Below, in pieces: positions 1 to 7,009 of a stretch of DNA of 64,000 nucleotides (its first letter is position 1; every line of letters starts with the position of its first letter). The DNA comes from Zhongshania aquatica. Its GTDB lineage: Bacteria; Pseudomonadota; Gammaproteobacteria; Pseudomonadales; Spongiibacteraceae. The notes below the pieces were generated by a model. The model saw nothing but the letters and a program-made list of their open reading frames with translations. It did not search any database and had not been told where the DNA came from. The DNA lies in assembly GCF_027257955.1 (NCBI RefSeq), contig NZ_JANZNQ010000002.1:186001-250000 (forward strand), in the 5' to 3' direction. The position numbers and the translations under genes were made by a program.

Positions 1-1180
1 AGCACAGTTAGTCTCCAGCCTGCGACAAGAAGGCTGGGAAGGCAAAATATCGCTAATTGGCGATGAGCCTAATCTGCCCTACCATCGCCCGCCTTTATCC
101 AAAGCGTTTTTTGTTGGCGAAAAGACCGAAGACGAATTACTGATTCGCGCCGCAGATTTTTACGAAAAAAACAACGTCGACCTGCTATTAGGTTCGCGGG
201 TGACCAACATCAACCGCGATGCAAAGAAGATCACCCTTGAAGACGGCGCTGAGATTTCTTACACCAAGCTGGCCCTCACCACCGGTGCTCGTGTACGTAA
301 GATCCCCTTCACCGGCTGTGAACTTGCTGGTGTTTTCTATATGCGCGACCTTAACGACGTTAAGCAAACCCATAAATTTACCGGCCCCGGTAAGTCTGCC
401 GTCATTATTGGCGGCGGCTATATCGGCTTAGAAACAGCGGCGTCACTGCGTAAAATTGGCATGAACGTCACCGTAATAGAAGCCATGGAACGCGTATTAC
501 AGCGTGTTACCGCCCCCGAAGTTTCAGCTTTTTATACCCGTATTCACACCGAGGAAGGTGTGAATATTCGCACTGAAGCGGGCGTAGATGCCATTGTCGG
601 TGACAAACACGTTGAAGGCGTGCGTCTTGCAGACGGCACAACAGTGAACGCTGACCTTGTGATTATTGGTGTCGGTGTTATTCCCAACATTGAGCTAGCA
701 GAAGCCGCTGGGCTCACCATAGACAATGGCATCGCTGTTAATGAATTTGCCACCACCAATGACGCAGACATCGTTGCGGCTGGGGATTGTACTAATCACT
801 ACAACCCCATCTACGATCGCAAACTGCGCTTAGAGTCGGTACAGAACGCCACCGATCAAGCGAAGATAGCGGCGAAGAGCATTTGTGGTAAACCAGAAGC
901 GTATAATGCACTGCCTTGGTTTTGGTCAGATCAGTACGATCTAAAGCTGCAAATTGCGGGTCTGTCTCAGGGATTCGATCAAGTTGTCATCCGTGGAGAC
1001 AGTGAGCAAGGCAGAAGCTTTGCCGCATTTTATTTCTGCGAAGGCCGACTTATCGCGGTCGATGCAATTAACCGCCCCAAAGAATTCATGATGACTAAGC
1101 GCGCTCTTGCAGCAGGACAAAATGCAGATCCGCTAAAACTTGCCGACGAGTCTATTGAAATCAAAGACGTATTCAACTAA
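1..1180 (+). CDS. FAD-dependent ferredoxin reductase (5' end outside window)
   Basis: Transfers electrons from NAD(P)H through FAD to a [2Fe-2S] ferredoxin; putidaredoxin/rhodocoxin reductase type. The frame is open from base 2, before the first ATG, so the N-terminus lies upstream of the window. The visible part begins after the first dinucleotide fold, with the conserved PYHRPPLSK segment. It continues with a second fold GGGYIGLETA and the FAD-contacting AAGDC near the C-terminus. The stop is 23 bases before the ferredoxin start, so the two form an electron-transfer pair. Their terminal partner, probably a cytochrome P450 or Rieske oxygenase, would lie upstream and is not visible. Confidence 0.93.
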   Translation, partial: AQLVSSLRQEGWEGKISLIGDEPNLPYHRPPLSKAFFVGEKTEDELLIRAADFYEKNNVDLLLGSRVTNINRDAKKITLEDGAEISYTKLALTTGARVRKIPFTGCELAGVFYMRDLNDVKQTHKFTGPGKSAVIIGGGYIGLETAASLRKIGMNVTVIEAMERVLQRVTAPEVSAFYTRIHTEEGVNIRTEAGVDAIVGDKHVEGVRLADGTTVNADLVIIGVGVIPNIELAEAAGLTIDNGIAVNEFATTNDADIVAAGDCTNHYNPIYDRKLRLESVQNATDQAKIAAKSICGKPEAYNALPWFWSDQYDLKLQIAGLSQGFDQVVIRGDSEQGRSFAAFYFCEGRLIAVDAINRPKEFMMTKRALAAGQNADPLKLADESIEIKDVFN

Positions 1181-1203
1181 TCAAAAGCACGAGAAAACAT
1201 ACC

Positions 1204-1524
1204 ATGCCATTAATTATTTACAAATCTCACGACGGTGCGACCCAGGAAGTTCATGCGGAAGTCGGCACCAGTATCATGCAAGCTGCGGTTGATAACGGTA
1301 TCGACGGTATTTTGGGTGAATGCGGCGGTTGTTGCAGCTGCGCGACCTGCCATTGCTATGTTGACCCGGCCTGGGTAGCTAAGGCTGGCGAACCTGACAG
1401 CACCGAAAAAGACATGCTTGACTGCGTGCTAGATCCCCAAGAAACCAGCCGCCTAAGCTGCCAAATTATTATTACAGATGAAATGGACGGCATGGTCATT
1501 GCCATGCCTGAGTCCCAGTACTAA
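1204..1524 (+). CDS. [2Fe-2S] ferredoxin, putidaredoxin type
   Basis: A 106-residue soluble electron carrier. The cluster ligands follow the adrenodoxin/putidaredoxin pattern C-x5-C-x2-C-x36-C at Cys40, Cys46, Cys49 and Cys86. Extra cysteines at 43, 44, 51 and 74 make the loop unusually cysteine-rich. It lies directly behind the reductase and would hand electrons to a monooxygenase. A hairpin follows the stop, so the transcript probably ends here. Assignment to this ferredoxin class is secure; the final acceptor is unknown. Confidence 0.95.
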   Translation: MPLIIYKSHDGATQEVHAEVGTSIMQAAVDNGIDGILGECGGCCSCATCHCYVDPAWVAKAGEPDSTEKDMLDCVLDPQETSRLSCQIIITDEMDGMVIAMPESQY

Positions 1525-1535
1525 TTTACTGTACT

Positions 1536-1564
1536 CGGAATAGGGTGTTAATCGCCCTATTCCG
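1536..1564 (+). terminator. Hairpin after ferredoxin gene
   Basis: A perfect 10-bp stem (CGGAATAGGG with CCCTATTCCG) and a 9-base loop start 11 bases after the ferredoxin stop. There is no clear T-run after it, so it may be a weak or Rho-assisted terminator. Confidence 0.6.
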
Positions 1565-1629
1565 CTCTCCACACCCTCGCCAAACTACCCCTGTTTCGTC
1601 CCTCTAACAGATATACCGCCGCCACGCCT

Positions 1630-1659
1630 TTGGTAATCCACCCGCACACAGTTTATAAT
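1630..1659 (+). promoter_or_regulatory. Probable sigma70 promoter of ppa
   Basis: TTGGTA at 1630-1635 and a consensus TATAAT at 1654-1659 are separated by 18 bases, about 50 bases before the pyrophosphatase start. The -10 box is perfect; the -35 matches 4 of 6. Confidence 0.55.
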
Positions 1660-1706
1660 CTGCGCAGATTTATCAACCCCAACGCAATCTGAAATGGAAG
1701 CCCACA

Positions 1707-2234
1707 ATGAGCTACAACCAAATTCCCGCTGGTAAAGACCTACCAAATGACATCTACGTCGCTATCGAAATCCCTGCCAATAGCAGCCCGATCAAGTACG
1801 AGATCGAAAAAGAATTCGACGCTCTGATGGTCGATCGTTTCATGGCAACCCCGATGTTCTACCCAGCGAACTACGGTTACATCCCGAACACGCTATCTGA
1901 AGACGGCGATGCACTGGACGTTTTAGTAGTAACGCCTTACCCAGTAGTACCAGGCTCAGTAATTCGCGCGCGCCCAATCGGCATTTTGAACATGAGCGAC
2001 GAAGCAGGTAAAGACGCTAAATTGCTGGCGGTACCACACGACAAATTGACCGTGCTATACAAAGACGTAAAAGAACCTTCTGACCTGCCTGAATTGCTGA
2101 TCAAGCAAATTGAGCATTTCTTTGAAAACTACAAAGATCTAGAAAAAGGCAAATGGGTTAAAGTTGATGGCTGGGCTGGCAGCGAAGAAGCCAAAGCAGA
2201 AATCATGAAAGCGGCGGCGGCCTACAAAGGCTAA
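1707..2234 (+). CDS. ppa: Inorganic pyrophosphatase (family I)
   Basis: Hydrolyses pyrophosphate to orthophosphate in the cytoplasm and so pulls biosynthetic reactions forward. Length is 175 residues, the normal size for bacterial family I hexameric enzymes. Family features include the substrate-binding KYEIEKE near residue 30, NYGYIPNT, and the metal-binding DGDALDVLV segment with its aspartates. GGAAG lies a few bases before the ATG. It is a single gene with its own promoter and a GC-rich hairpin after it. Confidence 0.97.
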   Translation: MSYNQIPAGKDLPNDIYVAIEIPANSSPIKYEIEKEFDALMVDRFMATPMFYPANYGYIPNTLSEDGDALDVLVVTPYPVVPGSVIRARPIGILNMSDEAGKDAKLLAVPHDKLTVLYKDVKEPSDLPELLIKQIEHFFENYKDLEKGKWVKVDGWAGSEEAKAEIMKAAAAYKG

Positions 2235-2242
2235 GCACCTGC

Positions 2243-2265
2243 ACGGAGCCGCCCGCCGGCTCCGT
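2243..2265 (+). terminator. Hairpin after ppa
   Basis: An 8-bp stem (ACGGAGCC with GGCTCCGT) and a 7-base loop lie 9 bases after the ppa stop. It has no T-tract, so it is only a candidate terminator. Confidence 0.5.
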
Positions 2266-2427
2266 CACACTCCCCGTAAGAACTGCCGCCTTAGACGCTT
2301 AATACCCCACAGAATTTAAACTCCACTCTGAGAAGTAAAAAAGCCCGACATAAAAAAACGGAGCCTATTTACATAGACCCCGAGTTTAAAGTTTGCAAGC
2401 CATGCCCTACGGCAAGTAATTGCTATA

Positions 2428-2904
2428 TCAAGAGACGTTTGGCATCGCTTTTATCAAACGTTGATATAACTTAGTATTCTTGCGAATCGACTTATGCTTC
2501 GCGTAAGCTTCTACAGCACGCTGCCAAGCATCATCGCTGCCGTGGGCATTAAGTGAAAAGCTGGTACATACTGTTTTATTTTCCACCTTTGACGCCACAC
2601 CCACCTGAAATATAGGCGTTAAATTTCCGCTCTTTTCAGTTTTGAGTAAGTAGCTAATACCACGCACCGTACCATCGCTTTTAAAGCAACGATCCTCTTT
2701 GGTCTCCTCTAAATAACGCTGTTGCTGAGCCTCTAACACCGCATCACGGGACAGAGCTTCTTGTTCAACATCGCTTTTCGATTTACCTTCGAGGCGTGCG
2801 CCTCCAGTCTTCAGCGAGAAATACTCCTGATACAACTTACCCGCCACCGTACGGCGCACTCTATAACCATAGAATGCTTTGTTATCCAGTAGTTTAACGC
2901 TCAC
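2428..2904 (-). CDS. Hypothetical protein, 158 residues
   Basis: I do not recognise this protein with confidence. It starts at GTG with GAGG five bases upstream. It is basic at both ends and seems to hold two similar beta-rich stretches: GYRVRRTVAGKLYQEYFSL near residue 13 and a second around IFQVGVASK...TSFSL. Each is followed by a helical segment. This resembles AP2-like or integrase-arm small DNA-binding folds, but that is only an impression from pattern. There is no signal peptide or membrane segment. It stands alone between ppa and cysE. The coding call rests on length, a good ribosome site and sensible composition. Confidence 0.7.
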   Translation of the reverse strand: MSVKLLDNKAFYGYRVRRTVAGKLYQEYFSLKTGGARLEGKSKSDVEQEALSRDAVLEAQQQRYLEETKEDRCFKSDGTVRGISYLLKTEKSGNLTPIFQVGVASKVENKTVCTSFSLNAHGSDDAWQRAVEAYAKHKSIRKNTKLYQRLIKAMPNVS

Positions 2905-3002
2905 ATGAACCTCGCTTTTTCTATAAAGCCACTATTGCTCAAAATATAACACATGTAATCTAATAAGCCTGACACAACTACCTAGCTGCGCTAAATAATT
3001 TT

Positions 3003-3794
3003 TCAACTATCTTCGTTTACGTATTGATCCATATTCAGCGCAGGTAGTTCCGCAGATAAGCTGCCAACCTGTTTAGCTGGCACTCCTGCCACGGTTGAAT
3101 GCGGCGCAACGTCATGTAACACGACGCTTCCCGCCGCTATTTTCGCGCCTTCACCAACCACGATGTTGCCGAGAACCTTTGCGCCCGCACTGATCAACAC
3201 CCCGTCGCAAATACGAGGATGGCGCGTGCCGGGCCCACTACCACAGCCCCCTAAGGTGACCGAATGCAGCATCGATACATTATTACCAATCACGGCGGTT
3301 TCACCTATCACCACTCCTGTGGCGTGATCCACCATCACTCCGCTACCAATCACAGCTGCGGGATGAATATCCACATCAAATACGCTGGCAATGCGATTTT
3401 GCAAAAATAAAGCAAGGGACTCTCGCCCCTGCCCCCACAACCAATGCGCAATACGATACGCCTGTATGGCCTGGAAGCCCTTAAAGTATAAAAATGGCAT
3501 TCCATAATGATCGCACGCTGGATCGCGTTCAAAATGCGCGCAAATATCCATGGCCGCAGAATTTACAATACGTTCATCATTGGCAAATGCCTCATTAAAC
3601 ACGTCTCTGATCAACATTGCCGGTACTGAATCACAATCTAGCTTAGCCGCGATATGAAAACTCAGGGCATCGGCGAAATTTGCGTGATTTAAGATGCTTG
3701 CGTGATAAAAACTTGCCAAGACTGGCTCGTTACGACCGTACTCTCGTCCCTCCTTAGTCATGGCAGTCCATAGTTCGCTGACGGTAATACTCAT
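3003..3794 (-). CDS. cysE: Serine O-acetyltransferase
   Basis: Acetylates L-serine with acetyl-CoA to O-acetylserine, the first step of cysteine synthesis. An N-terminal helical SAT domain (about 1-130) is followed by left-handed beta-helix hexapeptide repeats. Asp156-His157 in VDHATGVVIGE and His177 in LHSVTLGG match the catalytic residues of the family. The frame can be extended to 3842, but the ATG at 3794 overlaps the stop of the upstream peptidase gene (ATGA) and gives 263 residues, the usual length. The C-terminal tail is where cysteine feedback acts in related enzymes. It is cotranscribed with the M15 peptidase gene. Confidence 0.95.
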   Translation of the reverse strand: MSITVSELWTAMTKEGREYGRNEPVLASFYHASILNHANFADALSFHIAAKLDCDSVPAMLIRDVFNEAFANDERIVNSAAMDICAHFERDPACDHYGMPFLYFKGFQAIQAYRIAHWLWGQGRESLALFLQNRIASVFDVDIHPAAVIGSGVMVDHATGVVIGETAVIGNNVSMLHSVTLGGCGSGPGTRHPRICDGVLISAGAKVLGNIVVGEGAKIAAGSVVLHDVAPHSTVAGVPAKQVGSLSAELPALNMDQYVNEDS

Positions 3795-4531
3795 AACGAC
3801 TCCGTTGATCGTAATATCTCTGCGTATACTGGCGGATAACAACTGGCCGGCACCGCGATATAACGTTGGTATATATTCGGTAACTCACTTAATACCAGAT
3901 CCCGAAGCTGCAAATCTGGGCGCTTAACCAGTGCTTTCTGAAGTAGTTCTGCGCTCATCGCAATATCACACTGAGATGCCAAAGGAGCATAACTTAAATG
4001 CCAGCGCTCCGGCGCCACACCACCTCGATCGATATTATAAGGCCTAAAAAACCCATGGCCACGTCCCGCTGCAAACTCGCTATCTAACCATTTATGCATG
4101 GAGCCAAACACGCCATTATCCGCCACCTCCTCCGGCGTTAATTGCACGTTGTAATCACTTGGTACCGCCGCCGCATCATACACGTCGACATCACTGCCCC
4201 AATGATGTCGCGACGCCCCCGGCAATGCAGACCAACGTAATATGGCAGCCATAACGTCAGGCTGCGACAAAGTGGCCCAATCCAAAACGCATCCACTATC
4301 ATCTAACAAAGGCCGATCGCCAATCGCCTTGGCGTTCCAAATCGCCAGCTGCCGCTCAAAGCCCCGAAAACCACTTATCACACGCAGGTCAAAACCCGCT
4401 GCCGCCGCGTCTGATTTAAGCGCGCTTAACGAAGCAACAATATCCCGATGAACATACACGCCGTCCAGCAAAGACATTGCAGACTCATCTTGCCCTAACA
4501 GCAAATCGGTGCTGATATTATCGCGACTCAT
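3791..4531 (-). CDS. M15-family D-Ala-D-Ala carboxypeptidase (VanY type)
   Basis: A zinc peptidase predicted to trim D-Ala from peptidoglycan peptides. The M15 motif S-x-H-x6-D is seen as SRHHWGSDVD (His109, Asp116). The third ligand is His178 in RWHLSY, and SGFR near residue 53 is the conserved substrate-binding segment. No signal peptide is visible, which is unusual for a cell-wall enzyme; it may act in the cytoplasm on recycled peptides or use another export route. Its stop overlaps the cysE start by ATGA, so translation is coupled. Confidence 0.88.
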   Translation of the reverse strand: MSRDNISTDLLLGQDESAMSLLDGVYVHRDIVASLSALKSDAAAAGFDLRVISGFRGFERQLAIWNAKAIGDRPLLDDSGCVLDWATLSQPDVMAAILRWSALPGASRHHWGSDVDVYDAAAVPSDYNVQLTPEEVADNGVFGSMHKWLDSEFAAGRGHGFFRPYNIDRGGVAPERWHLSYAPLASQCDIAMSAELLQKALVKRPDLQLRDLVLSELPNIYQRYIAVPASCYPPVYAEILRSTESL

Positions 4532-4638
4532 AACTACCCTATTTTAGGTACAAATTATCGGTTTGGTTGAGTTGTGCCTAAACCTAGCATCATACTACCG
4601 ACAATTGATGTGTGTTGAAATTCCGGAGTACGTAGAAC

Positions 4639-5667
4639 GTGGATGATACCTCCCTTGGTAATAAAAAAGTTGCCCTTGCTCTGGGTAGTGGCTCGGCGAG
4701 AGGCATGGCCCATATTGGTGTTATTCAGCGCTTAGGTGAGCTGGGAATTCAGCCGGATATCATCTGCGGAACATCCATAGGTTCCGTGATAGCCGGCTGC
4801 TATTTAACAGGTAAACTTGAGCACTTCACCAACTGGATACAGTCACTTAGCACAACCCAAGTACTCCATTACATGAGCGTCAGCTTAACCGCCACCGGCG
4901 GGGTTGCCCAAGCCACCCGACTGATAGAGTTCTTTAAAAGCGAATACGGCAATCCAGATATTGAAAATCTAAATATGCCCTTTGCTGCGGTTGCCACAGA
5001 TTTACTACGCGGTAGAGAAGTGTGGTTGCAGCGCGGCCCACTCTGGGATGCGGTAAGAGCATCGATGGCCATCCCCGGCGTGCTAACCCCCGTCGCCTTC
5101 GGTAATTCATGGCTCGTCGATGGCGGCTTAGTCAACCCAGTTCCCGTTTCGCTGTGCCGTGCCTTAGGCGCCGACATCATCATCGGTGTAGACCTAAACA
5201 GCGATTTAATTGGCCGTCAACGGGTGATGACGGACACCAAAGCACCGGCAAATGAAGAAACAATTGAAGAAGAGGAATCGGAAGAGGAAGAATTACTTCC
5301 TCAAGAGGGCGAAGAGGAGGACCCCTTCTTCGGCGCCGCCTTTGGTCGCTTTGCCACCTCAATTAAAGAAGCGGCCAGTAACTTCCGAAACACCGACACG
5401 CCGAAGAAATCAGAGCCCCCAAGCACAATGGGCGTAATGATGAGCGCCATAAACATTATGCAAGATCGCATCACCCGCAGCCGACTTGCAGGTGAACCCG
5501 CCGACATTATGCTCTGGCCACGACTTGGTCATATTGGGCTGCTGGAATTTAGCTATGCCGCTGAAGCGATTGTAGAAGGTCGCGATGCGGTCGACCGCAT
5601 GTTGCCGGCAATCCGTCATGCCTTTAAAAGCGAAAGTGACGATCGCATAATTGAACCAACCTCTTAG
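4639..5667 (+). CDS. Patatin-like phospholipase (RssA/YchK type)
   Basis: A predicted serine lipid hydrolase. The patatin catalytic dyad is clear: an oxyanion loop GSGSARGMAHIG near residue 16, the nucleophile Ser46 in GTSIGS, and Asp161 in DGG. It starts at GTG with GGAG 11 bases before. Residues about 206-228 form an insert that is almost entirely Glu/Asp and is not part of the catalytic fold. It is followed by a less conserved stretch with FGRFATSIKEA. The Rieske gene begins 17 bases downstream, so the two are probably cotranscribed. The physiological lipid substrate is unknown. Confidence 0.92.
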   Translation: MDDTSLGNKKVALALGSGSARGMAHIGVIQRLGELGIQPDIICGTSIGSVIAGCYLTGKLEHFTNWIQSLSTTQVLHYMSVSLTATGGVAQATRLIEFFKSEYGNPDIENLNMPFAAVATDLLRGREVWLQRGPLWDAVRASMAIPGVLTPVAFGNSWLVDGGLVNPVPVSLCRALGADIIIGVDLNSDLIGRQRVMTDTKAPANEETIEEEESEEEELLPQEGEEEDPFFGAAFGRFATSIKEAASNFRNTDTPKKSEPPSTMGVMMSAINIMQDRITRSRLAGEPADIMLWPRLGHIGLLEFSYAAEAIVEGRDAVDRMLPAIRHAFKSESDDRIIEPTS

Positions 5668-5684
5668 TTAAGAATCCCGAATCT

Positions 5685-6008
5685 ATGCTTACACTTTGCC
5701 GTATTGACGACATTGCCGACCCCGGCTCCAAGGGCTTTAAGTTTCAGGAAAAATCTATTTTTGCGGTGCGCCAGCGCGGCGAAGTGTATGTATATCGCAA
5801 TCGTTGCCCACATATCGGCATCGAACTCAATTGGCAAGAAGATCAATTTCTAGACTTCGACGACTCACTCATTCAATGCTCGACCCACGGGGCATTATTT
5901 ATCATTGAGTCTGGAGAATGTATCGCAGGCCCATGCCACGGCAAGGCATTAGAACAAATCAGCAGCAAACTCGAAGACGGCAATATCATTCTAACCGGTG
6001 AATTCTAA
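5685..6008 (+). CDS. Small Rieske [2Fe-2S] protein
   Basis: A 107-residue single-domain Rieske ferredoxin-like protein. The cluster ligands are C-x-H (RCPHIG, near residue 41) and C-x2-H (CSTHGALF, near residue 65), the arrangement of nitrite-reductase small subunits and oxygenase ferredoxins. No export signal or transmembrane segment is visible, so it is probably cytosolic. It follows the patatin gene closely, and the functional link is not known. A role as a redox sensor or a general electron donor is possible. Confidence 0.9.
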   Translation: MLTLCRIDDIADPGSKGFKFQEKSIFAVRQRGEVYVYRNRCPHIGIELNWQEDQFLDFDDSLIQCSTHGALFIIESGECIAGPCHGKALEQISSKLEDGNIILTGEF

Positions 6009-6041
6009 ATGGCTGCTAACAAGCGCATAATATTACGTCAC

Positions 6042-6767
6042 CTATAAATTGACCGGCAGCGATTCGACCAGCGAGATGCCACGTTCACTGATACTCGCCT
6101 TGTAGGCTAACACCTCGAGCCCCTTATCAACCGCCGACTTTAAGGACTGAGCATAGTGCGGATCAATCTCGATCGCAGGTCTAACACTATCAATATCTTC
6201 GTGCAGTACGGCGAACAGCAAAACAACACGAAAACCCTGCCCTTTTAAGCTCACCAACTCCTCAATATGGCGCGCCGCGCGAGTACTCACCGTATCGGGA
6301 AACGCACCTTCACCATCACCGCAATGCAAGGTGACCGATTTCACCTCGACATAGCAATCGGCAATATCAGGAGAGTCACTCGATAGTAGAAAGTCGATAC
6401 GACTGCCAGACGCCACGGCTTTCTCACGCTGGATGTGCTTATAGTCAGACAGCGGCGCGATGATATCTTTCGTCAAAGCCTCGGCAACCAGACCATTCGC
6501 TCGAGCAGAGTGTATGCAAATCAATTTGCCTGATTCGCTCTCCACCAACTCCCAGGTGAAGGCATACTTGCGTTTGGGGTTATGACTATTGAGCAAATAC
6601 ACCCTCCTGTCGGGAACCGCGCAGCCCGTCATTGCGCCGGTATTTGGGCAATGAACGGTTATTTCCTCGCCATTGTCCAACACCACATCAGCTAAAAAAC
6701 GCTTATAGCGTTTTAGCAAACGGCCACTAACTAATTTATCAGGCCATTCCACGTAAATATCTCTCAT
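6042..6767 (-). CDS. sfsA: SfsA family protein
   Basis: Sugar fermentation stimulation protein homologue with an OB-like N-terminus and a nuclease-like core. Family landmarks are RYKRFLADV, HCPNTGAMTGC and the acidic YVEVKSVTL segment, which resembles the core of PD-(D/E)xK nucleases. The ATG at 6767 gives 241 residues, the family length. An in-frame ATG at 6824 has AGGG at good spacing and would add 19 residues, so the start is not fully settled. It converges on the Rieske gene. The biochemical activity in this organism is unproven. Confidence 0.93.
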   Translation of the reverse strand: MRDIYVEWPDKLVSGRLLKRYKRFLADVVLDNGEEITVHCPNTGAMTGCAVPDRRVYLLNSHNPKRKYAFTWELVESESGKLICIHSARANGLVAEALTKDIIAPLSDYKHIQREKAVASGSRIDFLLSSDSPDIADCYVEVKSVTLHCGDGEGAFPDTVSTRAARHIEELVSLKGQGFRVVLLFAVLHEDIDSVRPAIEIDPHYAQSLKSAVDKGLEVLAYKASISERGISLVESLPVNL

Positions 6768-7009
6768 AAATTTGTTGGTATTCTCGCCGCAAGAATACCC
6801 TACACACAGCGCTAAACAGATCACATGGCAGCCCTAGTTACTTGTCAAGCACTAGGGCAAAGGTACCATCTATGTCACCGCGATGTTAATGTAAGCACAA
6901 GCATCATCCGCATTACACCATCTGCAACACGCCGATGATCGTAAGACTATTGGGCGACATTTACACCAGACAGCATCGTGAAGCCTAATACCGTAAAAGA
7001 GTATTCAAC

